From: Metopolophium dirhodum
Lineage: Eukaryota; Arthropoda; Insecta; Hemiptera; Aphididae
DNA length: 64,000 bases
Assembly: GCF_019925205.1 (NCBI RefSeq)
Contig: NC_083567.1
Location: forward strand, 17,856,001-17,920,000
Direction: 5' to 3'
Shown here: positions 49,401-62,649 of the stretch, piece after piece
How the letters are laid out: the number at the start of each line of letters is the position of its first letter
Position numbering within the stretch: the stretch's first letter is position 1
Translations under genes and position numbers: made by a program
The notes under the pieces: generated by a model
The model's database searches: none
The model's input: the letters and a program-made list of their open reading frames with translations, nothing else
What the model was told of the DNA's origin: nothing

Positions 49401-52400
49401 TGTTCGCATTTGTATTGTCTTCATTGACTTGGCTATTACCGTCTAGCCTATGGAACTATTATCATTTGTCCTTTTGTTCTTGCTATTGATTTGAAGAACA
49501 CAATATCATGGAAAAAATAACTGCGTCTAACATACTATTAATACGACAATTTTTGATTGCCCCTTTTTGTATTATTAGCATAATTTTTAAATTCTACGAT
49601 CTCATTTTTTCACATACCTATTTTTTTAAAAACTTAAAATTTTCATTTTTTTTATAATACTTTCAAATCTTTTATGTTTTAAACTGTTGTTAAGTAAATA
49701 GTAGGTAAATCTCAGCATTTATATCAAAATAAATATTGTTAAGTTATTTAAAGTTTTATAAGAGTTAATTTATTTTAAAGTATTCAGTTAACATGAATTA
49801 AATTTGTTTAAAGTTATTTGACATTTTGAAACTGTATTGAGTATATGAATCATAATAAAAAAAAACACCAGGAAATTGCATATTAATCGGTTTCTTTATA
49901 TTTTATTTTAATATATTGTTGCATTGTTTTGTTTATAGTTGTTAAGTATAGTTATTTTTATCTTTTAACGAATAAGAATATATATTTTTACAAATGTACA
50001 TTTTGAGACGCTATGCAAATAGTATAGTATAGTTGACCGGGCACTTTTCGATTGGGTCGTCAACCACGAGCCGAGGCTTTGTAGAATCAGATCTATCGTG
50101 TTGCATATTTTAATATTATATTATTGATAGGGCTTTATAGAGGAAAAAGGAAAGAGAAAAGAAAAATAATAAATAATTGTTAACGTTGATTTAAGATGGG
50201 GTGTATTTTTTCGTTTTTTACATTTTTGGTGTCGAGAAAGTTGAACGATATAAAACTCGGACTGTGATAATAATTTAGGATATTTATATGAAAACATGAA
50301 TGATGCTGTTGATATATTTAATGCTGATGATAATGATATTAATAATAATTCAAAATACTTCGTGAGGGGGGCCAGGACGCTCGTAGACACCGAGAATATA
50401 CATAACACATTACTTATTACGTAGCACTTTTTTCTATTATATGTTGTTTACCACCAGCATTCTCCAATTTTGTCCCATCAGCGAACCCGCCGTTGTAGCA
50501 ATTTGTTGAGGACCATGGTCATGGAAGTAACAGTTTTTTTTAAATAATATTATTCGAGTTACCCTTACCTCTCTTGACGACCGTCCAGGCGGAAAAAGGA
50601 AAAATATTGCCGGTATGTGTGCTACTGTACTATCTTCTACATAAGAGTGTGGATTATAATATGGGAGACAGCGATTATCGTCTCGATTTAAGGCTTCTCT
50701 ACGATAACGTTGGTGGTGGCGTTATTGGCGCGTAACGGTATATATATATTTATATATATTATATATATACACTATACAGGATGTAACAGAAAGACCTGAC
50801 ATATAAAATAACTTTTGTTCTAAACATTATTTTAAAATTGTTTTTTTTATATATCATTTATTGATTCTTACGCTACACGTATAATATAACATAATTTATT
50901 TTTAAAACTGAAAATAAAAATTTAAAATAATCAATTTGTAAATCTGATTTTAAGAAAAATTTTGATTGTGAAATATTTATTTAAGTCATGTAGTTTATTT
51001 TTCATATTTTTTTAAAATGTCAAAATTTTTTTACTTAGACTTATTAAGTTGAAAAGTAATAACTTAAAAAAAAAATATTTATAACAAGTACCTATTTAAA
51101 AATAATCGTAAAATATTTGTAACAAGTTTATACTTTAGAAATTTATAATGTTTTTTTATGACTGATAAGCTTAACTTAATAAAAATAAAGAGATTTCAAA
51201 AAATTTCGGTTTTGTGTTTATTTTACTATGCCAAAATTTAAAGTTTACCTGACTAGGTACCTATATGGGTTAAGAAATGTATATGTGAAGTAATAGTTTA
51301 TTGTGTTGTTCTTGTATTTTGGGGATAGAATTAGTTAATTTAAAATAATGCTTTAATTATCTGTGCCTTAAATTATAAGCTTAACCACCTGTTAAATCTA
51401 AATGTATTTGTAACTGATGAGTGACATTAATAAAACACGATGGTATACAATAAACCGCTATTAGCACAACTTACAACTGGTATTCGTGGCTTTACAGGTA
51501 TCGTTTTGGCGATGAGGTGATATGCTCTTAAGTGAACTCCGTTAAAATAACGTACTAGTTAACATGTCATCACTTAAGTTTTAGATTCATAACCTGTTAC
51601 CAGAAACTTTTTAATAATTGTATGCTTTTATGTTATTATTAATTTTTATCTGTTAAATATTTATAACATTTGTTGTATTCATTGTGTTGTTTATTCCTTA
51701 TATTATACGTAATTTAGTAATAATAACTATAATATATACTTTAAATTATACCACTATCGTACAGTTTACGTGCTTATTTTTTATTTAACTAGGTGTCGGT
51801 AAGTGGTTTATGATAGTAATAATTAATTGTCGTTGAAATAAATTGGTAAAATAATGTAATTTATTTTAAATTTATTCGGTTAAGGTTAAGGTTTAATTAA
51901 CTGAGTCACTCAACGGTGTGTTTATATTAAATTGTACATGATAGATATGAATATAATTTATAATGCGTGCATTCTTAATTTCGAAGTTATCACGAAGTTG
52001 TGATGAGTATAGTTCAACAAAAATGAATACTTAGTTTTTATATTACTTTGTTAAGATGTTTACATACATAGAATAACATATACATTTAGATTGTAGGTAT
52101 TAGGTACCCTAGTACACATATATTATTATCTTTTGCGTTTTGCTAGAGCACTTATATATATATAAGAATATAATTCCATTAACCAATATTTCACTCTAGT
52201 CTCATAAATGCACTCATAAAGTATTTAACATTTTATCAATATTTAACAAATAGGTATGCATTTAGTGGTACTTTTTAACTAGTTTGAAATGTTTATCCTT
52301 TCATTATAGAATTCCATTGAATGTCCATTAGTAGTGAATTATTTATTAGCGAACGTGTTTCTTGTTAACATACGTTTCCTCGAAAAACTGTTCTAAATAT

Positions 52401-55400
52401 TATATTATTATATTGTTTTTAAATAATGTATACATACTACCTCTATATTGTATACACGCGTATTGCCGTGAGCAGCTCATATTGTTATACGTTTCTTGGA
52501 CTATTGTATGATAACGCTTTTCTTACTAATTTTTTATTAAATTTCGACAGTGTATATATATATTATAAGGAACTAAATGATAAAAACACAACATCAAGAG
52601 AGGAAAAACATAAGGATACTGGGAGTAGAATTCGATTGACATTCAGATGTTAAAATATCGATAGATGACGAAGGAGATAATAATGTATATCGTTTGTATG
52701 TATATGTAACGAGTTAAGTAGAAAACTGGGATTTTTTTTAATATGTTTTATGAAACTATATTTTTATGCTATTATTGTACATATGAGGCACTTAAACGAA
52801 ATTATTATGTTAAGTGCGTAATAAGTTAACATTTTTAAATCCGTCACTTTATTTTTTAACGAGTATTTACTATTTGGTTTCGTTACATGCAAATAAAAAG
52901 ACGCACCTATGTGGTGATAATATTTGAAAGTATAAAATACGTGGGCTTGAAAAGTATGAATAGTCGGCGGAGGTAGTTTTGTTGTACAGTTTGGAGGAGA
53001 GGGGATGTCGGTGAGAGAGCTAACATATTCGGGTAAACGACTGGGACGTGGAAACCGATGGTGGCGATATACAGATCGCCAGGCTCGTGGGTGGCGGTGA
53101 TCGCGCCGTGGGATGGCGGGGATCGCGCCGTAGGGTGACGGTGGAACGAGGAAAAGAACCAGCTATCATTTAAAGATGGCAGCACTGTTAATGGTATTCC
53201 GGGGGATAATTTTACCCTCTGTCCGCCAGGGAGGCTGGTCGCAGCCACCGCCGCCGGAGCGTGCTTCTCTATTTTTCACAACCGTCGGCAGTCGACGTTT
53301 AAACGCGCTACCAGATCGGTCTGGGTTGGTCGTCGTCATTGTGAAAGTTACGTATTGCCGTCGTCGTGGTCGTGTTTTGTCGTGGTCGTAATTTGTTCGT
53401 TATATTTGGTGATTTTTCGTCCGTTGCGTCGATTACATAGTGTATATACCGGTACAACATTTGTAACCATCGTTGCTTTTTCGGTTTATTTTCCTATTTA
53501 TATAAATCGATGTATATATTTTAGAATTACGCGTTTTTCTATTTCTAAACATTTGTAATATAAATATATTTACTCACGCATGACACATATTATATAATAT
53601 GTATACGCCTGTCTTTTTTCACTATTATTATTTCCATCTTGCCACCTTCACTGCTGTCGTGTTTACTTCTCTTTCTTGACTTATCACTTAATAGCCTTTT
53701 ATCTCGAGTACTTAGTTTTCTTCATCTCAATCGTCGTAAACACTACGCTTTTTCGTGGCGATCAGCAGTGTACTCGAGTATCGGAATTTATGCGTGTGAT
53801 GAAGTCCAACACGATGTTTACTTAGGTGCTTATTTAACTTTATTATTTGAATGTTTCGAAATTGCTTTTTCTGTCGTTTTATTTACACAGGGAGCGGTAA
53901 TAATTATTTTTTTTGTGAGTGATAAGGGATACTTACAAACAGTCGTCTGACTTATCCGTTATAGATTAATTATAAATTCTCAATATCATTATAGCTGGAA
54001 TAGAAAACTGTATTAGTAGTATCTAAATGTGAATGGCATGAATAATATCATCATCCGGCGTTATGTATAGGCAATGTTGCTACATGCGTACATTGTACAT
54101 ACATACGTGAGTGTGAATACTTTGCACAGAACAGCAAATGGTTGACTTGTTTCTGGTATTTTCGTTTCATATTTAACTGTGGAATGTCATCAAATGTAAA
54201 GTCACATAGAGTTCCTTGAAGGAAGTTAAACGTGAGAATCCCACTAAATTATGGTCCTTATTTTCAAATAGTTGTACTTTTAAAGAAAGTCAATTTTTGT
54301 TCTTGAAAATTGAACTGTAGAAATGAATCATGATCGGACATTTTGTACGTTATATTCGTCATATGGTCTACGCTAAAACTTATTATTTAAACTAATAATT
54401 AAAACATAAATATGATAAAAATGTATTTTTGTTCAATATAATTTTGAAACTATTATGTTATATGTGTTATGTAAAATGTCCTGTATTTACTATTTGAAAC
54501 AGTGAAAGTAGCTAGTATAATGTAAACACCTGTATTACTCCATCACTTAAGAATAATACATTCTTAACCACGTATATATTTTATGTTTAGTCCAATATTT
54601 AAATTATTTTCAGTTTATAATTTATTCTGAACAAGGTTATTTTTTTGAATTTTAATAATAAGTGGTTCATTATAATAAAAAATAATAATAAAAAGACAAT
54701 TTTAAGTTTTTTTACATCGTTAAACTTTTAAAGTTACAAATAGATTGTCAAAAACTATTCTTTAGTAGTAAAATACTAGTTAATTCATTTTTATTTAAAA
54801 AGTCACAAATAATTTGGTATTGCAACTGTATAAATATAAACTATAATAGTTCATAATTATTATCAGTCACTCGTGTAACCAAAATAATTCAAAATAATTG
54901 TTTTTTGTTTAAAATTAAGTTTAATAGAATTATTTGTTCGCTTTATTAGATTGAACAAATGTATTAGAAATTATAATTTATAATTTTATAATGATTATTT
55001 GATTTAAAATATTTAAAATTTTAAATGTAAAGTATAACTAGATAACTCTGAAGATTATAAAATTGTTTATAATAATTAGCGTGATTTTAACATTATAGAA
55101 AAGGAGTACTTTTTATTCTGAATGATTATAATATACCTATTATTCGCATAAATTGTTAGCAAATGTTGTCATACACTCGACGGGTAATTTCAATCGCCAC
55201 CCGAGAGCAAACGATTTCGCGCATTGAAAAATCTTTGTATTTTAAGCGCGGCTTTACATTCTTTTGTTAAATTCTCCTAAATATTTTTGAAGTATACATC
55301 CCCAGTATGTTGTTGTGTTTAAACATTTAAATAAACTTCTGACAAATTTCTGAATGTTCATTACGACAATTTGTTATTGTTGATATTCAAGTGACATTTT

Positions 55401-56659
55401 ATAAGCTTAAATAGTACTTTTGATTTAAGTTTTTTAAATTTCTATTTTGGGCTAAAATAATGGATTAAATTAGTCAAACTTAAGATTATTTTCTCAATAA
55501 ATAATTGTATTATAGTGATACCTAATATGATTTGATTGAGTAGCATTAAAACATCAACAATGACAGAGATTATATTAAGTGTTGGCTAATATGTACGATA
55601 GGGGTACGATGAAGAATTATTGGAAATTGTGTTTCTTAAATAGTGAGTAAAACTTATTTTTCTTTTTGGTTGTCTGTGCGGGATATCTATTTACATGCTT
55701 GGAATTAAAGTCACTCCGACGTAAGTATTGTCTAGAAAAAGAAATAACTGTGTTAAGTCATATTAATTTATTTTGGGATCTCTTCCTAAGAGACATTTTT
55801 CGATGAAATCATGCAGGAGTTTGAATGTTTAAATGTTGATTGATTATTTTTATTGAGAAAGTAAATTATGTGGTTGGATCGTTAGTACACCAAATTAATA
55901 TTTATTTTGTTTTTGTATTGATAGAATTTAAGTCGTGCATTTTGACATAATATATCTGGATTACATTATTATAATATACGTACATCCTACATATTATTAT
56001 AATAACTTTCTACGTATTTGAAATTTTTCTATTTATTTTATAAATACATATTTATTAAAATTATAGTTAAAGTACTTATTCAATTTGTTAAATTGTAAAA
56101 AATATTTGGAAAATAAATAAAATAATTTTATCAATAGGTAGGGTACCTGGTACATTATCATAGTCTCATTAAGTTTTAATTGGACTACAGTTTTATAGTT
56201 TATTAGCTATTATAATTGAGAAACATTTTTCATTATACACTTGATTTACAACTTAATTTTGATAATAAAGTCATGTTAAAATTTTAATATAATAATTAAA
56301 ATTAAGATAATTTTAATTACAATTCAATATAGGCACACTTATTTATAGATTTAAATTGTGTGCTTAAAAAACCTAACAGGATAGGAATGGATACCTATAA
56401 TTTTCCACTTGTTTCGTTTCGATCACCTTGGAACAGGATAATGGTAATATTATGTTTGAAAACAATTATCTCTTTCAAAAATTGAGCGGAGTTTAAAAAA
56501 AGTGTTTGCATAAATTACTTCTTAAATTTTCGACAGTTACCGGTAGATTTTCCTTTCCATACTCTTGGATGACTAATTTAATATCCTTGAAAATAATATT
56601 GATTTTATTCCTGGTTCAATACCTGCTAATATTTATATACACGTAAATTATATAGGTAC
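46481..56659. other. long gene-free region with GC-richer patches
   Basis: No exon is supported. A 36-codon frame at 49278-49388 (MDCENHYKND...) is too short to judge. GC-richer patches at about 50430-50740 and 53000-53410 stand out. The second contains repeated GATCGCGCCG words, CAACCGTCGGCAGTCGACG and GTCGTCGTGGTCG, and looks like promoter or 5' UTR DNA of an unseen gene. A smaller patch lies at 55180-55260 (CGCCACCCGAGAGCAAACG). Confidence 0.4.
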
Positions 56660-57460
56660 CTACTTTTTCCATTTGTACGAAAAATACTTTGAAAATTATT
56701 CTTTATTTTTTCCTAATCATTATTCCAATATTCCCAATCATTTACATCATGATCGTAGGAAATCGAATTATTACATTTCTTATAACATTGTTGGTATCAT
56801 TTTAGTCAATGTTCCTCAGATCAGAGATCAGAGAGTTTTTATTTCGTCAGGCTTATTATTTGAAAAAGAAAACAGTTATAAATAATAAAATTTTACACAT
56901 ATTTGGCTTCGTGAAACGTAACTTTTCGGAATTTTCTAATCCAATGTGTCTTAAAGTCTTCTATTTCACCCTCGTTCAGTCTATTCTAGAATATGGTTCT
57001 ACTACTTGGTCTATGTACCATATAACTGAAAGTATTCAATGACGTTTTTACATTTGCTAGAATTTAAACTCTTAAATGTTGACACTGATCTTAATTAAAT
57101 TGCATATACATTTAAAATTGATAGGCAAAGATACTTAAGATTATTCTTTTTAAAGTCATGTCCGTTCGCTTGCATTCCAATCTTCTGCTATATGATCCTT
57201 CCTTACGTAAAATTACATGTTACTATAGCTTCGATAAGTATGTTTAATGGCTTCTAACACTGTAAATAATGTTGATATAGGTAATTTAAGATTCTTTTCC
57301 AATTAAAAGTGTATTAAAACAATAGGTAATTATGATTAATTGTAAGACTTCTTCATCAATTGTTGTAATTTTATTTACTTTTTATCGTATAATCGATATT
57401 ATTAATACATTATACTATGTTATGTACCCTAGCTCCAGGGCGTAAATAAATTCCCATTAA
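56660..57460 (+). mobile_element. degraded Jockey-like non-LTR retrotransposon, 3' remnant
   Basis: Broken + frames encode GFVKRNFSEF, LKVFYFTLVQSILEYGS and TTWSMY, matching the region just after the reverse transcriptase fingers/palm in Jockey-type elements (typically KVLY-SLVRSILEYGS-VW). Then come NVDTDLN and RQRYLRLF-like fragments in shifted frames. GCTCCAGGGCGTAAATAAAT near 57430 is a plausible element 3' end with a polyadenylation word. The catalytic YxDD part, endonuclease and ORF1 are absent. Confidence 0.75.
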
Positions 57461-57871
57461 TCCAATACATTTTTTGTGGTATAAACTTCAAAACTGTTGA
57501 AAGTCTCCATAAAGCCATTATATTCATAAATATATTTATTTAGGTACATTTATTATTTATTTAATTAAAAATTTTAAGGCATTAAACAAATTCGAAGAAT
57601 ATACTTTTTTAATACAATTATATTATTTTTTATTTTGTTACCGGGCAGTCAAAACACTTTTTGGGGTATTAAAACTCAGATTAAAAATGGTCTAAAAGTT
57701 TTATATAATGCTTTTATTGATTGAACAGCGCGGAGACAGATGGTTTGAGTGTAGACAGATAATTTAAGTTATTCGTATTTTCAAAATTCTCATTTAACTT
57801 TTTGAGACAATTTTAAACTATAATAAACAATTGTAATTGTAAATTCATTTTCCATGTCAAATTGAACAACA

Positions 57872-58346
57872 TTAAGGGTCCCGGTGCCAGTTGAAAATAA
57901 AATTTTATATTTTAGTTGTCACCTCAATTACAAGACTTTTCCACTAATCTACTACCTGATACATATTTAGTTTGATAGGGTGTATTATATCGAAAAAAAT
58001 ACTTTACGGTAATAACTTTAAAGTTTTGTAGAATTGTCGGATTTTGATGACTATTTTTTTTATCTGAAAGAAGAAGACTTCCTACAACCCGCATCGATCT
58101 CCGATTTTGTATTTTATTTCAAATAATTGTATATAAAAAAATGTTTTTTATCTTGTATTTGTTTAGACATGTAATAAAGTTTGAGAATAAAATATTGAAA
58201 AAACAAAGATCGATGCGGGCTGTTGAATATTTCCCCCCATCAATTAAAAAAAAATTATGAAATTTGGTTGATTCTACAAGGTGGTATCGTTATTCCCGCA
58301 GAGTGTATTTTTGAGGACAAAATGGCATCGGCTCTGGGCGCTTTAA
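57872..58346. mobile_element. TTAA-flanked MITE, copy 2
   Basis: Bounded by TTAA at 57872-57875 and 58343-58346. Left end GGGTCCCGGTGCC, right end complement AGCGCCCAGAGCC. The interior matches 37014-37496, including the CCCGCATCGATCT inverted pair. 475 bases, no coding capacity. Confidence 0.82.
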
Positions 58347-61300
58347 AGGAATATTAGAAGATTAAAATCTGGGTGTATAATATTATTCGTAACATCGTCA
58401 AGTATTGTAAAAAAAACATAATATTGAAAACATTGACATTTTATTAAAACTATTATGAATTTATTATTTACGTGTTTTTTTTTTTTTAATCATATTATTC
58501 CTACTATGGTTCTATAAATCATATTTGTGTTTGGAATTATGTAATTCGTATAAACTTTAATAAAAATAAAAATAAATCAATTTAAGTTGGCAACATTGTT
58601 TGTTTTTTTTTAAAAGTGCTAACAACTTATCTAGAATCGTTTTCAGATGATGATAGTGATCGATTTTAAATTGTGTGTAATAGAATATTTCACACAGATC
58701 CGTTTCTGTGTAGATCGTGAGATGCGGTGAGGCTACAACTTTATATTTTAAATACGGATATAATTATTTACATGGATATATTTTGTAATGTATTGATATA
58801 TGATATGTTATTGTATTGTGTTATATATAGGTACTGTATATTCATACAATACTGAAAGTGCCTATCTATTATTATGTACCAATTTATCTATTTGATTTTC
58901 AGTCCATCACATTTATTTTTTTTAAGTTTCATTACCAAATTGCTATAATTACGAGGCAGTTAATTACAATTTTTTTACATTTTATTGGCTGTTTTTTGGA
59001 GAATTATGAAACGTAAATTATTTTTGAAGTAATTGACTATGTAATTGTTCATCGTTATTGTTGTAATTGTGTGCATGTTACGGCAGACTGGCTAGTAGTA
59101 AGTTCTCCTAAACTTGTGTTCATCTCGTTCACTAAAACTTATTTTACCATCGTAGTTTAAACATGTAAACTTTTTTGTTTGCTGGTTTGTATTTTATGCG
59201 TCAACGGTCGGCACAATATTATATATCTATCTGGGGATTATTATTATTTAACTCTGTTGGTATATTCTAGAAGTAATATCATATAATATTCTAGATACTA
59301 TTTTCTAAATTTAATTGTTTCTTTAGTCTTAACATTTTTTATTTATTTTGCTTTTTCAGCAAGTTTAATGTCATTTATTATAACAATAATTCTATTTATA
59401 ATAAAACAGTACCTTATATAAAAAAGTACTATGGAATTTATTTGTGAGTTAATGTTTTTTCCAAGGATAAAACAATTTTTATATTACTATAATAATAGTT
59501 TTGTGGTATTCAAATTATTTCTTTATATAAGTTTGTTTACTGATTTAATATGCGTATTGTACGTATTATAATAATATTTGTACATTTGAATTGTAGTATT
59601 AAATTATTCTTGTATCATAATTAAGGATAATCGTCTTCATTATGCGAACTATATTATTTTCAAATTGTTGTTTTTCTTTTTTTTTTTTATTAAGAAACTA
59701 CTTTTCTATATGAAATCAATTTCTATACTAAAAAATACATTCAAATGCATCATTTGATTGTTAAAACAAATCATTTTCTATTTTTGATGGACTTTTACTT
59801 AAGTACTTATATAAAATTATTAGTGTATTCATGGTATCCCAGGGACGATAAAAAATTTGTTTATATTAGTTATTTTGTAAAAACTAATGATATTCTATAT
59901 TCTTTAATATTTACGTATTTTCGTGAATGGTTTTTATTTATTCGTTTTAGAATTATAATTTTAAATATAATATTTTCAACTAAAATATTGAAGATGCCTT
60001 TAGCTTACCTAATTTTACAATGAATTATGTAATCCAATTTTAATTAATTATCTTTGTAATTTTAATAAAGTATTTTAATAAATCATTACAATGGAATAAT
60101 TTAGGTTTGCTTTAAATACTTTAAATTTTGACATGACTAAATGTGTTTCAGTAAAAAAAAATAAATATTTTTGTGACAAATACTGTTTTTCTGTTGGTTG
60201 ATGTAATTTAAGTTTTTTTTGTTTGGGATATGGCCAAAAAACTTAGACAAAGATTTCTTTTTTAAAAAATAGTTTTTTTTATCTAGAGAAGTACAAAAGA
60301 GCAGGTCTCTAAATAAAATTAATTAAATGGTCATAGTATGTTTTAATTACCAAAGACTGTTGGTGTCAGTCGTTTTAATGTTTTATATTATAAGAAAAAT
60401 TCGCCAGCCAAACGCAACGGATAACGGGTAATTAAATGAAATGTGTCTTTAAATTAGGGCGTCTGTCGAAGCTCATCTTTTATAATACAATTATTGAAAC
60501 ACTCGATGATTCTTCAGATAAATGGATAATAAAAAATATATTTTTACACGTTTATTTATATGGGAACGAAACTCAAATGGAATTTTCATAGTTCACATAA
60601 TTTTTTTTCTTTTGACGTACTTATTGCTTCATAGTTGTAATTAATGCTTAGTGTGATGTATTCAATTGTGTTGGAGAAAATATTATATCTGTGCACTTCT
60701 CTCAAACTCCCCCTGAAACACGTCTAAAAATAATAATTTTACCATTATCAACGTTATCACGTGTACTTGTTCAATTTTCTTTTATGTGCCTTTACTTTAT
60801 GTGTCTTATTTATTAAGTAGCTATACTATCAAATATACTGAATATATTATACATACACACGTAATACTCAAATAAGTTTTAGGAAATTAAGTTATACCTA
60901 AATTATTTTTACATGTGTTTATTTTGTCTTAAGTGCATTAAAACTAAAATTGTTTGTATAATACTAAAATTTCGTTTTATTTTGAAATTATTTGTTTCTT
61001 CTACCTATTTTTACGAGGTTTAAGCTGTTTAAAATTATTTACCGAACTTTTCTCTGTCATTGCAGTTCACTTTCAGAATATCTCATATACCATCGTTTAT
61101 TTTCTTAAGTGGTCACACAAAATCTGTTATTGGTCTAAATATATCTAAATATAAGAAAACTTAATGTACACTACCTAACCATAAATTTCATATTAAACAT
61201 TTCGAGCTTCAAACTTTCATTAATAATTGGTATTAGTATTACACTATTACCAATGCATGAGTTATTGTTTGGTTAGATCCCACATATTAAACGATTAAAA

Positions 61301-62361
61301 AATTGCACGATTGAAAAAATATTGTATTTAAATAATAAATACATTTTAGTTAAAATAAAGTTTCAGTAAACGTTAATATGTTTGAATGCTTTGACATTTC
61401 TGAAACTTTTTGTAGATTAATGGTTAAAATTAATGGATTTTGTCCTATTCACCTTTTGAAATTATTTGTAGATAACATTATCAATTTATTGATAAATATA
61501 ATAAAAGGGACGTAGTTGAAATGCTTCTAATGATTGTAAGAAAAGTTTTTTTTAGGATAAAAGAAAAATAAATGACTTAACTTGTAAAAAACAAATTTGT
61601 TTTATCTGTTCATGATTAAAGTGGAGTTTCCACCATATAATGTTTCATATTTCATTGTTGTATGATTTTAAAATTTTTTGATTTCTAGTAAAATTAATTT
61701 TACACAAATATTAATTAAGTATTATTATATAAATTATAAAATCAGAGCATCAAAACATAAATTATTAGTTGTTTTCTCTATTTACAATTTTTAACTAGTT
61801 GATATTGTTTGGAGTGAAGTGTTGCAAATTATCTTAGTATCACTTGTTCATTTTTCAAGTTTTTCTTTTTGTCATCTTATTTTGATTTAGAAGAAAAAGG
61901 TTTAGACAATTACTAGATTTATATATTTTGCAGATGGGCCTACGTCTTTGGGCTGCTAATTGAACCAATTACTGTTCTATACGTTAATACAATTTAAATT
62001 CATATTATAATGTATATTATACAAAATGCTAATTACTTGAATCTGCAGATTATGTTTCATTTTTGTACAGTATATTATATTCGTATGAAACACGCAATTT
62101 TATTAGTAAATTAAAAGACCTTGAGTTAATTTACACATAGATTGAATTGGAAAAGGGTCTTGTAAAGTTTGTTACAAGGCATGTATGGTTTATCAGTTTA
62201 AACGCAGGGATCTTTAAGGGAAGGAAATACAAAGTTTTGTGACAAACTTTCTAAAAGTTGCCGACTATAATAATTTCCTATAATAAAAATACATTTCTTG
62301 TGAAGAGAAATTTTTTTTTTTGAAACAATCTAATGTTTTCTGCTAAAGAATATATTTTTCT
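58347..62361. other. gene-free AT-rich region
   Basis: No exon is supported. TATTTTGCAG followed by ATGGGCCTACGTCTTTGGGC at about 61933 resembles a splice acceptor, but the frame closes after nine codons. Short open frames here are hydrophobic low-complexity translations. Confidence 0.4.
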
Positions 62362-62649
62362 CTATAGCTGCTGATTTCCCGTAACTCGATTTATTTCGAC
62401 TTTTTTTATTTTGTACGACACCAAAAAGTGACCTTTATAATGTTCAATATTTATTTTATTTACCAACCGATTGCCTTTTATGATCGCTTTCAACATACTT
62501 GTATTATCGGATTGAGTATGTTGAATCGCTTTAAGTACTAGCAATTCTGTTGGATCCGTAAAATTATTACTCTGACCGAAATTCAGATATTTCAGGTACC
62601 ACAAACAATCCCTAGATGTATATGTAGATGCATATTCAAGATGACCCAG
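62362..62649 (-). CDS. unrecognised open frame, possible gene or transposon fragment
   Basis: Open on the - strand from about 62649 (after a stop) to TAG at 62362-62364; the first ATG is internal. The translation includes YASTYTSRDCLWYLKYLNF, PTELLVLKAIQHTQSDNTSM and GHFLVSYKIKKVEINR. The mixed, charged composition is more protein-like than the AT-driven frames around it. I do not recognise a family. No acceptor or start context is convincing. It could be a decayed transposon piece or an exon. Confidence 0.25.
   Translation of the reverse strand: MGHLEYASTYTSRDCLWYLKYLNFGQSNNFTDPTELLVLKAIQHTQSDNTSMLKAIIKGNRLVNKINIEHYKGHFLVSYKIKKVEINRVTGNQQL

Noticed and set aside
50121..50408. 95-codon open frame on -
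   Set aside because: No recognisable motif, low-complexity hydrophobic composition, no splice or start context.
53639..53950. 103-codon open frame on +
   Set aside because: It starts without ATG and is rich in Leu/Ser/Phe, with no motif; more likely transcribed non-coding or intergenic DNA.
61930..61963. Acceptor-like TATTTTGCAG before ATGGGCCTACG
   Set aside because: The following frame closes after nine codons and does not match the expected neurobeachin exon.
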